Shown here in pieces: positions 22,331-32,411 of a stretch of 64,000 bases of DNA. Position 1 is the first letter of the stretch. Each line of letters opens with the position of its first letter. Origin of the DNA: Parastagonospora avenae f. sp. tritici 18332-5 (lineage: Eukaryota > Ascomycota > Dothideomycetes > Pleosporales > Phaeosphaeriaceae); assembly GCA_022559985.1 (NCBI GenBank), contig JAFJTR010000067.1:108100-172099 (forward strand). Direction: 5' to 3'. The position numbers and the translations under genes are program-made. The notes below the pieces were generated by a model. The model did no database searches. It saw only the letters and a program-made list of their open reading frames with translations, and was not told where the DNA came from.

Positions 22331-22911
22331 ATGAACTTCTTCCAACTCGTCCTGCTTTGCGCGCTCCTGGCCACCGTATATAGCTGGTACAAAACCGAAG
22401 TCGCCCTCACATGGCACGCAACAACATCAACCGTATCTCCCAGCCTCCCCGTCGTCAACACAGCACACTGGCTCTAAGTCCTCAAAGATCTCAAGCAGCA
22501 GGCTAGCTACGCACGTCCCATCATCCCATCCACGATAACCATCTAATCACCACCCAGTTTTCCGCACTCTTCAAATCCCGCGCCTTCGCCGCCCTCCCAC
22601 TCCCTCTGCGCATCCAAATGTCCATCGTCACACACAGCTCCCTCGCCGCCGGATCCGCGTGTGTCGAAGCTGGCCAGCATATCTGGATTCTTCTGACCGA
22701 CGTCAATCGTCTGCTGGACACGGCGGAGTGCATTTTGCGCTTTGTGATCAGCGACATGACTGCGGTGGCACTGGTCGTGTGGGTGCGGCTCATTGTCTGT
22801 GCTACGATGATACGAACTGGGTTTGCTATTAGCAGGCTTGTGCGGATGCTTGGGTATCGTTGGATTGTTGTGTGGTTGGATGTATGTGGTTGTTTTGTGG
22901 GTTTGGTATGA
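22331..22911 (+). CDS. Candidate small membrane protein, 151 aa, unknown family
   Basis: ATG in a good fungal context (cacaATGaa) starts a hydrophobic N-terminus (FFQLVLLCALLATVYSW). Reading straight through gives a 48-aa peptide ending at 22477. Splicing GT at 22433 to AG at 22557 (125 bp, with a branch-like ctaatc 13 bp before the acceptor) joins in phase to a 117-codon open frame ending at 22911, with GC-ending codons and two or three hydrophobic segments (MTAVALVVWVRLIVCATMI; WIVVWLDVCGCFVGLV). No family recognised. A TATA-like box and CT-rich leader support it; expression evidence would be needed to choose between the 48-aa and 151-aa products. Confidence 0.4.
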
Positions 22912-23075
22912 TTGAGCTTCGGTTGTAAGGGGTTGCGGCGGCTGATTTTGATAGGCTTGAAGCATTAGAGGGCGTGGGCGTACGAGATGGGAACGGGTGG
23001 TGGGAATTGCGGTGGAACCGGGAAGGAGTTGCGTTTGTGATGCAGTTGCCGCTTTACATCGATGTGGGACACTGT

Positions 23076-23096
23076 GATTCTTCTTCTTCTTCTTCT
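23076..23096. repeat. Trinucleotide microsatellite (TTC)n
   Basis: Six consecutive ttc units in noncoding DNA 160 bp downstream of the cupredoxin-like gene's stop. Confidence 0.85.
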
Positions 23097-23112
23097 GTTG
23101 ACTTTGCACTTG

Positions 23113-23272
23113 TTCGATAAGTTATCTGAACGAAGTAAGCAGGAAGTCTTTTCTACACACAACATGGGTGCACCTGCAATGTGAACACTCATCTCCAGTA
23201 ATCTAATTCCTGTACATGAAAAACATTACCTATCTACAGAATACATACAAACGCCTATCAAAACATCCTCCC
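23113..23272. repeat. Source copy of the 3'-end duplication
   Basis: Counterpart of 19225-19372, including the final codons and 3' UTR of the cupredoxin-like gene. The similarity begins near gttcgataagtta and stops soon after entering the coding region. Confidence 0.6.
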
Positions 23273-24547
23273 CCCATTTCCAACCTCACTCCCCCGATTA
23301 CTCACCTCCTCCCACTTTATTTCCTCCCGCCCCGGCGTCCCCTCCATCTCCGCTGGCGCTGCATTCACATGCCACGCATACGGCGGCGCCGAACTCAGTC
23401 GCTGCTCCTGCACCCCATACGCGCCAAATTTCTGCGTCGCCGTGTTCAGAGGGAGTTCCTGTGGCTCGCTGTACATAGACTGCGTCTGCGGAGTTGAATA
23501 CGCCGGGTGTCCTGGGGGCGGAAGTACGTAACCTTGCTGCGGCTGTGGCTGCGGAGTATATTTCGCATCGAAGTAGCCTTGTTGCTGCATTTGCGGTGTG
23601 GGACTGTAGACCTGTCCTGGAGCGGGGGATTGTAGTCCTCCGCCTAGATTTGCGGATTTTCGGTTAATTTCATCTTTGAGGCTCTTACTCCTGCCCATGA
23701 AGAAGAACAATCCCGCAGCGAGTACGACGACGCTAAGTGCTGCGATGACGATACCCGCGATGGCACCGGGGCTGAGGGCGGAGTGTTTCTGAGGGGCGAC
23801 GGCGATGGGGACGGATGTTGAGCTGGGCAGATTCGAGGGCAGGGGAGATTCAGCGGGGAAAGGCTCGCCGGGGTTCAGCATGTACGCGCTGTCTTTTGCT
23901 TTTGTTTGTTGGGTGGAAATTGGGGTGCTGGAGTTGGGGTTGATGGCGCCGACCATGCCGTATGTGATGCAGGAACCGGGGGCGGAGCAGTAGAAGTAGA
24001 TGGGGTTTGTGTCGTTGATTTTAATGGAGTATTTTGGGGCCTTGGGAAAGTTAGTGTCTATATAGTGAGGGAGATCAATGGTGGACATACGTCGTCGAGA
24101 ACTTTGCTCACGGCGTTGAAGCCGGAGAAGAAGCCTTGCTTGTTGTTGCCGGTCATCTCGTAGGGTATACATGGAAAGCCGTATTCTGCGCGGACAACGC
24201 TGTGGTTGGCGGGATAGAAGCGGAACTCGACAGTCTGTTGTGTGTTAGCATAATAGATTCAAACCACAAACTCGCAATAGATAACTTGCATCACCGATCC
24301 TGGCTTCTGTGACATCCGGGACGAACTTGTGATCTGCTAGACCGACTTGTACAGTATGTGTTTGCGGCGGCGCTGAGCTAGTAGAGCTAGGTCGGATTGT
24401 TGTGCTCGACGAAGCATCCGGTGCTCGGGCATCTGCGGTTACTGTGCTATCTTGCGCCATACATACTACGGGAAGTAGTGTTAAGAGGAAAGAGGTGACA
24501 ATGAGCGTGCGAAGCCATAACGAAGACGTCGATGTGCATGGGCTCAT
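23258..24547 (-). CDS. Secreted/membrane-anchored cupredoxin-like serine-rich protein
   Basis: Fungal extracellular cupredoxin-like protein; the type-1 copper site is often degenerate in this family, so metal binding is uncertain. Exons 24290-24547, 24091-24234 and 23258-24040, 394 aa. Signal peptide about 1-31, Ser/Thr-rich linker, then the cupredoxin fold (about 65-170) with the conserved VEFRFYPANHSVVRAEYGFPCIP region and FYCSAPGSC. A single TM helix at 226-249 is followed by a basic stop-transfer and a long Pro/Gln/Tyr-rich cytoplasmic tail. Intron 1 (24235-24289) has a GC donor, GCAAGT, paired with AG: no GT donor restores the frame, and the GC splice gives the expected IGDTVEFRF. Confidence 0.88.
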
Positions 24548-25582
24548 CTTGAAGGTATTTTGACTCTTTTTTTTCGTGCGTTTGTTATGGGTCAAGACGG
24601 AAGAATATGTCGTCCGCAGAGTGAGTGAAGTCAAACGTCGCGCAACGAGACCAGCTCCAAGTACATATCGCCGCACACATGTGGCGTAGCAACAAGGCGA
24701 AGTGCATCGGCGACCTAAAATGACCAACAACCGAAACAAACACTAGTGAAGGCTATATTCTTACACAAAGCGGCAAAGGCGTAAGACTGCCTTTCCTATT
24801 CGTCGTCAGCAATGGAGATCTAGCCCTCCGGCCTGGGCGTGACAATGAAATGAAAGCGAAACGTGACTTCAGTGGACGGGCAACAAAGAACGGACAAAGC
24901 GGTGGGACTTCCCGCACTTCGATTGAAATTGTAGCAGTAGTTTCATCACTCGCAACTTAGCGGAGCAATCCGTGCCTGCCGCATTCCAGGCGGTTATGTG
25001 AGGCTCCCTACATGGGTAGCGATAAATAGACTTTTGTAGTGGGCGGTGCTGGGATGGGCCGCCCGCCATCCAGGAATAGGAACCACATGGATGTTAAGCG
25101 AAAGCGCAGTCGCCAAATATGATGGGGAGAAAGCCGCAGCGCTTCGCTGCAGCTAGTCGCATTCTCTTTCACCAATTCGAGTGTCATCAGTTAACAGTCA
25201 TCTCAGCACTTCAAATGTTCACAGAAGTTTTGAAAGGCGAATTGACATCCATTGCTGGAGTGGAGATCTCTAAGATGTTTGGATTTTTTTTCTTGATATC
25301 CCGGGGAATGAATCAGAAAGAAGAATGCTGGCCGTAAAGCATACCATCGTTACCGCAAATTTGAAGCATGATCCGCTTGCTATCATGCGTATATCGCCCA
25401 CTGAAGAGCATCGATGTTTCGCCATTTTGTCTAATATTCTCAAGGCGTGAATGCCACTGGGCTTGAGACCCCGTCAAGAGACCTTGCAATCGTCCATTGC
25501 TCCCTGTCTCCACTTGATGTTGGGAAGTGTTTTCCATAGATTTCTGGCTATCATTTCATCAACGCCATATGGAGCGAGGCTT
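24548..25582. other. Intergenic region
   Basis: About 1 kb between the cupredoxin-like promoter and the 3' end of the PAS gene. No gene recognised; short frames on both strands only. Confidence 0.5.
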
Positions 25583-27171
25583 TCAGCTAAGCCCCGGATC
25601 CCCAAACCCGAATGGATCTTTGCTCGAGGAGCTGCTGTTCGAGCCCGAGACGTATCCTGATGGTGTTGCAGAGAGTTTCCCGAAGGCATTTGGGTCCGGC
25701 AGAGGATTCCACACGGGCAAGCCTTCAGGTGGCTGGGACTCGCCGATCGGGGTACCTCGGGCATACTCTGCGAGGCTGCCATTGATACCTGTAAGGGCCC
25801 ATGCGAACACAGCAACATCGCGAATGCTTTGCATGAAGGCATTCTGGAATTGTAGCGATGGTGCTGCCTGTTGCATTTGTGGATGTACAGCACCCAAAGG
25901 ATAGGGAGGGTACTGCTGCGGGGCGGGATGGAAGAGTGGTTGCGCAGCCCAAGGTGCAGCATAGATACCATTGTATGGTGCTGGCTGCGCGACTGGCAAC
26001 GTCCCAGGTATAAGCGGACGGGCACGACGCAGACAAACGACGAGTCCGTCAGAGGTGCAAGAAACAACAGCCTCGAGTTCAATCAATCCACCATGATGCT
26101 CGGAGTCAGGAGAACTTGGTACAGACGATGCAGACGATCTGTTCGCAGCATGTTCTCCGAACACGCCATGGTAGGTGTCCCTGGCGAGGACACTATCGCC
26201 AGACTCTACGCGCGGGAGTGGAGGGTGCTCGTAGATGTCCTGATCCGGGCGCGAAAGGCTTCGCGAGTTGGGCTCGTGTGAAGTCGACGTATCGCGGGTG
26301 ACACTGACGTCGGACTCGTCTTCATCAGAACTTGTCACGTCAGTCATGATGTCGTCTTCGCTGTCGTCAGAAGTCATGTCCCCAGGCGGATCCGGCTGGC
26401 GTGGGTCTCGGAAGAAGAAGCGCATGTAGGCAATAGAGTCATTGCCTTTGGCTGACTCGAGACAGCGCACTGCATCGTTGAGGCAGTTGTCAGCGATGCA
26501 ATAGTAAAAGCTCTTTCCTTTCATCTCTTCTCCAGAGATGCCAATGATTTGCTCGATTCCGCTGGTGGCATACATGACGGTCAGAGTTCGCGTAAACCTG
26601 TTCAAGAAAAGTGCAGCACGGGGTTCGTGAGTCTGGCGCTCAGGGCCAAGATCAAACTTGCTGGACAGATGCGACAACATGTGGTATCGTGGATCCTTTG
26701 GCGATGAGGCGAACAGCTTGCGAACGATAGGGGCCTCGATGGCTCGCTCTGCAGCAGTCAGTATGCGAGTGGCACGTGTCGAATAGAATTTGTAGCTTAC
26801 TCTGACTCTGCATACCAGCTCTGTAGATACTGGTGCAGCATACCATGACATCGTAGACAATAGAGAAGCAGCACTCGCATCCCACCCAATCGCCCTGTCG
26901 GTTCTTCAAACGACAGTACGACAAGACTGCAGCCTTGTCAAGACGCACGCCCCGGCTGTGCTGGGCTTTGGCGAGCGGCAGCTCTTCGGGATGGAAAAAC
27001 TGCCATACGGATCTATTGACGACCTCATCAGGCGTATGGCCGAGAATGTCAACAATTGAGTCTGAGGAATACAGAATGTGAGCATCGTCGGTGAGATCTG
27101 CAGGGTCAGAATCGTCTTAGCTAATGCGGCACGTGAAGCTTACCGTGAATGGTAATAAAAGTGGTATCCAT
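25583..27171 (-). CDS. PAS-domain regulatory protein (white-collar-related fungal family)
   Basis: Fungal PAS-fold protein, widely conserved in filamentous ascomycetes; probably a sensor or transcriptional co-regulator, not characterised. Exons 27144-27171, 26801-27097 and 25583-26748; introns of 46 and 52 bp; 496 aa. First PAS about 5-105 (YSSDSIVDILGHTPDEVV, then CRLKNRQGDWVGCECCFSIV), second PAS-like region about 150-220 (RTLTVMYATSGIEQIIGISG). An acidic Ser/Asp stretch (about 225-265) and a disordered Pro/Gln/Ser C-terminus follow. No GATA zinc finger is present, so it is not WC-1 or WC-2 itself. The tiny 28-bp first exon is supported by the H/DLTDDAHILY join. Divergent from the EED-like gene across 1.6 kb. 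Confidence 0.85.
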
Positions 27172-28760
27172 GGTGGCTAGATTGGGCCTGTCAGGGACGT
27201 CGTTTCGTTGCTTCCTTACTCTACCGCTACTGTCCAGCCGATGTCGAATCTAATAATTCGCTCTGGGACCAGCGGCAAAGAAGAGCGAGAAGAAGAAAGC
27301 GTGGCTCCGTGGAGGGCCAAGTGCCTACTAGAGTACGCAGGGTCCAAGTGACACAATGGCAGGCAGGGTGTACGGTAGCCAACGTCCGGTTAAGGTTGGC
27401 GAGCACAGTTTCACGCGGCAACAGGCGCCAGAACACGGGATTAGTGGGCGTCACCGCGTGTAGAGCCGATGATAGAGAAGCGAGCAGGCAAGGCTTGTGC
27501 ACTACGGTACGGCAGAGTTCGCTGTGATGTGGATGTCGCGGTGCAGAGTTTATAGGAGGAGGTCAGGGTGTGGGAATGAAGGTTCTTTCCTAGAGCAGCT
27601 AGGGCCAGGCCGAGATTTGCTGGAGCGGTTCCTCTGGAGCGCAAATCAGCAGCGAGCGAGTGCGCGGCAACGGGAGCGCGCTGCAACTGCTGGGGACTGC
27701 TGGAGCGTGAGCAGCTCGGTGGTAGAGGCCAGGCAGGGGTGCGGGAGAAAGTGCAGGGAAGCAGGCAGGGTCGGCGTGACAGGTGCAGCGTGCGGGCGCG
27801 ACGACGATTCAGAGGATGTTCCTGGGCTGAGCGCGCAGCAGGCGGAAAAGAGGTTACGCTGACGAACCCTGGCTGAAGGATCGCCGCACAACGGGCAACG
27901 CAGGCTGCGGCGGTGGCTGCGACTGGGGCGCGGGGCAGAGGGTCGTGAGGGCGTTGAGGAGAGTCTCGATAATCAGGCCATTCTCGCGAACGAGGAGCAG
28001 GTCTGCGTCCGGGGAGTTGCAAGCCGTCGCAGTTGCAGTCGTATCAAGTCGCACAGATGGTGAGAAAGTCCCGTGTCGCGCCTCAGTCAGACAAGACAGT
28101 GTAGGCAGGTGGTGCGCGGGCAGGCGTGCCACCAGTGCACCGCCCGAAGCTCTGCCTAGGCGAACTGCAGTCTATCAAACCCTCTAGGGCCCCAGGGCTG
28201 TCATTCGAAGGGGACTTTGCTGCTGCTCGCGTGGCGTCTTCGGTAGCCTGTCCCAGTGACGTCGGCACTATCCATGGGCGAAGAAGCCGGACGACACCAC
28301 AAAGTGCCGTCGCGGCGACGCGTCGTCGCCATGAATATGCTTATAGGCGAGTGGTCGGAACATGTACACGCAGCGAGCCGTCCGTTGTGTCGACATGGCT
28401 ATCACAGCTGGAAATTGGATCGCCGATGGCATGCTGCCAAGCCCTCACCTTTCCCAACTGTTCAACCACCAAACCACCAGCAATTGGACGCACAATCGCC
28501 CAGTGCACGTCCGCATACCAGGGCAACCTTGCGCCCTCGCCCACTGTGCTCGGCGGTGAAGTTGTTCCCACCACCTGGGCACTTCCGTCCACGGGCACCT
28601 GGCCACCTTTACGCAGCGGCCCACGCCGCTAACTGCTTCTTCGCCTGCATTGTTCCGATTGGCACCACTGCACCCTGCCCAACGTCTCCCACGAGCGTCC
28701 GCGCAGGCAGCAATTGCCCTGCTGAACCCATACCGAGCTGCTCCGTACGCGTCTTGCGTC
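27172..28760. other. Divergent promoter region, PAS gene / EED-like gene
   Basis: 1.6 kb of GC-rich DNA. Several frames of 80-190 codons on both strands overlap one another and are Arg/Ala/Ser/Pro-rich without motif content; judged noncoding or leader. Confidence 0.5.
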
Positions 28761-30556
28761 ATGGCCAGCCACTGGGACCTACCCTCGCTCAGAGCCACTA
28801 TTAGACTAGGTGTGCGTCAGGCTCCCATGCAGACTCTTAGCCTACAATTGACAGCTCTAGGGCCAAACTAAATCAGAACTCAACTCTAGTGAGGCCTGTC
28901 AACCCTCCACCGCTCTTCCAGCACTAACCTCTAAAGCCACTGTTTACGACGTAGAATTCTACCCCTACACCCTACCAGGCCTTGACCCCGTGTTTGCCGT
29001 ATGCGGCGGTCCCCATGTGTGTGCCCCTTCGTGCTCGTGTTGCTGCATAGCTGATTGGCCTAGCTTATTGTCTGCCGCTGTGTATTGGAAAAGAATCGCA
29101 CCATCGAGATCCTCTACTGGTATGAGAATGAGAAGCATGAGACCGCAGACGGCCAAGTACATCACTCACACCGTTCACCACCACAGTTTCGCTAATTCTT
29201 TCCATTTCTGTAGCCCATCTGTTACAACAGCCTGACCTGGTCGCAAGCCGAGAATGGCGACCCACTACTTTGCGTGGCTGGCGATGCAACCCATCAGATC
29301 AAGGTCTTCAACGTAGCGAAGAAAGAGCTTGTGGCGGTGCGTTGTGTGATTCGGGTGGCGCGATGCTTACTGACAAAAACAGACGTTGATAGGACATGGC
29401 GACGTGAGTTCAATATGCTTACTTGACGGCGCCGTCTAACCTTTCCAAGTGCGTCAACGACCTTGCAGTGTCTCCCATAGATCCCACCATTCTGGCGTCC
29501 TGCAGTATCGACCATACCGTTCGAATATGGAGTCTTGATCCGGCGTATAAGAAGCAGCCATTGGCCGCCATATGCTTTGGACAGGGTCACAAAGACCAAG
29601 TCTTAACCATAGCGTACCATCCCAAGGGCCGCTTCATCCTGTCTGCTGGTGTAGATACCAAGATCAACATGTGGAGAGTCCCTAGTGATCTGAGTAAGCA
29701 CGTGGGCACGGACAAGCCCGCATTGATTCACTATCCTCATTTCACTACCACAGAAGTGCATACCGACTTTGTGGATTGTGTACAATGGTACAACGACCTG
29801 ATCTTTAGTCATGCGTGCCGCGAAGACAAGATCATCATGTGGAAGATCGATGGGTTCAGCTCGGATAGCGAAGATGTTCCAGACGCTCCGATACCTACCT
29901 CAATAGCGATAAGCAGCGAAACTCCTGCCACCATCCCTGCTAACTCCACCTCGAACACACGCTCTGCTTGGGGCGGGCGCTTCCAAAGACTGCTTCAGTT
30001 CGAACTACCTGCCACGAACAATTTCTACATGCGCTTCTCCATCTTCCACGAGCTTGGGCGCCACCCCGTTCTTGCTGCTGGCAACGAAAAGAGTAAGGCT
30101 TTCTTCTGGGACCTGCAGCAACTTGAGTCAGCTGGCATCGGCGATGGCGGAAGCCAATCCAGCAAGGCTTTACCACTGGCCCTTCCACAGCACGTACGTG
30201 AGGCGAGTATCAGCTCCAATGCATCGTCTGCCATAAGCACCGGATCGGGCACGACAAAGGGCAGGAGAAAGAAGAAGAAGGACCAGGAGCCGAAACGTAA
30301 CCGGGGCATCGGAGATCCGTTCTCCTCCATCAGAGCGCACGAGATCATCGAAGTCCCAAAGTATAATTTTCCATTCCGTCACTTTGGATGGAGTCGGTGT
30401 GGCCAGTGGGTTGTGGGGGTGGGAGATAGCGGTCTCATCAGTGTCTTCTATCGCGAACTGCCACCTATCATAACGGACTATGGCGTGGCTTTGCCAATTC
30501 GCCAGGACGTCAAGAAGGAAGATGACGACCAAAAGTATATCATGCTGTCGGCATAA
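28761..30556 (+). CDS. EED: EED/ESC-like WD40 protein, Polycomb repressive complex 2 subunit
   Basis: WD40 propeller that in PRC2 binds trimethylated H3K27 and activates the EZH-type methyltransferase, giving facultative heterochromatin. Exons 28761-28809, 28877-29016, 29064-29156, 29214-29336, 29383-29403 and 29450-30556; introns of 46-67 bp; all phases agree; 510 aa. Typical EED words: ATVYDVEFYPY, VCRCVLEKNRTIEIL, GHGDCVNDLAVSP, LASCSIDHTVRIWSLDP, FSHACREDKIIMWKID and the closing FRHFGWSRCGQWVVGVGD. Exon 5 is only 21 nt. Disordered Ser/Lys-rich inserts interrupt the later blades (about residues 290-330 and 385-435, including a KGRRKKKK patch). An ATG at 29423 is inside an intron and is not the start. 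Confidence 0.9.
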
Positions 30557-30912
30557 ATTTAGTTACAGGTGAATGTGGAGATAGGACTTTTGCGAGGCCC
30601 GACGCTTTTGGAAAGTCGTGTTGAAGAAATTTGGTTCTGGAAAGTTGGTTCGAGCAGATACAATTGATTGCCAGCACACGCTCGACCGACAAAGCTACCA
30701 AAGACATGCCATGAGTAAACATCCAACAGTGAATGAAACCACAGCCCCCGCTCGCTTCGATTCCATCACCTCTTCTCTCTGTATTCACTCCCATCTGCCA
30801 ACCATTCCTTTCTATTCCATTCCCCCTCCAACTCCCACTTCACGTCAAACTCCCAACACAATCACTATCCCTCCCTCAACACACCACACTTCCCTTCTCA
30901 ACTCACCACACC
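30557..30912. other. EED 3' region grading into a pyrimidine-rich leader
   Basis: From about 30770 the plus strand becomes strongly C/T-rich up to the ATG at 30913, the pattern seen immediately upstream of other genes in this window. Confidence 0.45.
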
Positions 30913-31047
30913 ATGCGCTGCGCTTACTCACACTGCCACTCCCGCAACTTCACCCTAGCACAAAGGAAACAACCCCATGGAACCACATTGTGCGACTACC
31001 ATCAGAGTCGTTTAAGGAAGAGCGTGGCGAGGATGATGCGGGGGTGA
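30913..31047 (+). CDS. Candidate 44-aa protein with zinc-binding-like Cys/His pattern
   Basis: Short frame of 44 codons beginning in a strong context (caccATG) right after about 140 bp of pyrimidine-rich leader. The peptide is basic and has C-x4-C near the N-terminus (CAYSHC) and C-x2-H (CDYH) about 25 residues later, a spacing that could form a small zinc site. It lies between the convergent EED-like and acyl-CoA-binding genes. No family recognised with certainty. It could be chance, but leader style and composition favour a gene. Confidence 0.35.
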   Translation: MRCAYSHCHSRNFTLAQRKQPHGTTLCDYHQSRLRKSVARMMRG

Positions 31048-31447
31048 ATGAATCAGTGGACGCCTGTGGGGGAGTCTCCGAGTTGAGAGGGTGTGTGCTG
31101 TCTGGAAGGGAGTGGAGAGGCACGGTGTCTGAGTCTGCTAAGCGTGAGCGTTTGAGTGGAATGCATGCGTGGAACAACTGAAGAGAAGGAAGTGGCCAAG
31201 CACACACACCGACGCGCATGAAGGCTAAGAAACATTGCAGGAATAAATGGCGTACTGGATGATGGAGATGGGACTAGGATGGGTCGATATAAAAAACAGC
31301 ACGGTAGTAATCTCGTCCAGGCGTATAACCTCCGAAGCACGATCTTCCACTCCACACCTTCAGCACCACTTTCCTTGGAGCATAGACTCATTGATTTATA
31401 CGTATGTACGCCAGCCACATTCCGTGTCCCTATATCCCTTTCGGAAT
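31048..31447. other. Convergent intergenic region upstream of the ACBP stop
   Basis: 400 bp with no recognised gene; contains the 3' UTR of the acyl-CoA-binding protein gene on the minus strand. Confidence 0.45.
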
Positions 31448-31884
31448 CTAAGAATCGTACTTGGCCACCAGCTGCTCGCCCAACTCGACGTATTTGGCCT
31501 CTGCGTCCTCCTGGGTAGTACCAGCATCGACGACCTCCTTCCACTTGTTGTACTTGGCCTTGCCCTGTAGATTGTTAGTTCTGCCGTTTCCAGCTAGAGA
31601 CACGTGCAGGGTGCTGTGTCGGTAGACATACAGTCAAGTCGAACATGCCCGGCTTCTTCGCGGCGCTGAAGTCCTGGCCCTGGGCGACCTTGGCGTACGC
31701 GTAGAGCTAGAGGGTAGATGTGTTAGCAAACGTGCTCCCATAGGCATAGCTCAAAGCTGGCAATATGTCGGGAACGTACGCCTAGCTGCTCGTCGTTGCT
31801 GGGTCCAGACTTGCCAGCAGCCTTGAGCTTCTCGCCCATCTTGCTGACCTTCTCGTACGTCTCGGTGAACTTTGCGCCGGGCAT
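31448..31884 (-). CDS. ACB1: Acyl-CoA-binding protein
   Basis: Small cytosolic carrier that binds medium- and long-chain acyl-CoA and buffers the acyl-CoA pool. Exons 31780-31884, 31632-31706 and 31448-31564; introns of 73 and 67 bp; 98 aa, the normal size. The four-helix ACBP pattern is visible: an N-terminal F-x-x-x-YEKV, then LYAYAKVAQGQDFSAAKKPGMFD (ligand-binding Tyr and Lys region), KAKYNKWKEV with the hallmark K-x2-KW-x-W-like motif, and the final EAKYVELGEQL helix. The loop LGxxDEQL-type segment SGPSNDEQLG is conserved. Functionally linked to the acyl-CoA synthetase and desaturase in this window. Confidence 0.95.
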
Positions 31885-32411
31885 TTTGATTGACTGTACT
31901 TGTCAGTCGCGTGGATATAGTGGGCTTGGTTTGGAAGATTGACGTTTGATGTGTAGAGGTTTGGTGTAGTTAGATTCGTGATGTTTGGGTGAGAGCTCGG
32001 GAGAGATGGCGGGGTCGAGAAGCAGGTTGAAGTGGGGCACATGGGCAGGTGCGCATGACGTCGGCTGGTCGAGAACACATCAGGTACGAGATTTGTAGTG
32101 GGATGCTGAGCATGTTGATATACCTGGATTATGAGGCTTGTGGTAGGTACTTTCCAGGACAAGTTGAAAATGATGCTGTTAAGTTTGTGCTCATTTTGCA
32201 ACCCAATTAACGCCCTGGCAGCCCGCCATTATATGCAACGAAATGCTCGAGGCTTCTACATAAACATAGGGTGTACCTGCTCATCTTTTGCGTAGTAATG
32301 CTCCTCTCGAGTAGCGCTGCTATCCCAACCAACTGCAATGCTGAAATGCAAGTAACGAGATATCTGCCGAGGCAAGAAATAAACAGCCCCGACCATGCTT
32401 CTTAAAGCATC
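31885..32411. other. Intergenic, ACBP promoter and GAL7 3' region
   Basis: 527 bp; no gene recognised. Confidence 0.5.

Noticed and set aside
22543..23109. 188-codon minus-strand frame with a run of lysines
   Set aside because: The lysine run is just the (TTC)n microsatellite read on the other strand; the rest is Thr/Pro/Gln/His-rich and overlaps the better plus-strand candidate.
27441..28022. 193-codon minus-strand frame in the PAS/EED divergent region
   Set aside because: Ala/Arg/Pro/Ser composition only; overlapped by counter-strand frames and by the likely PAS leader.
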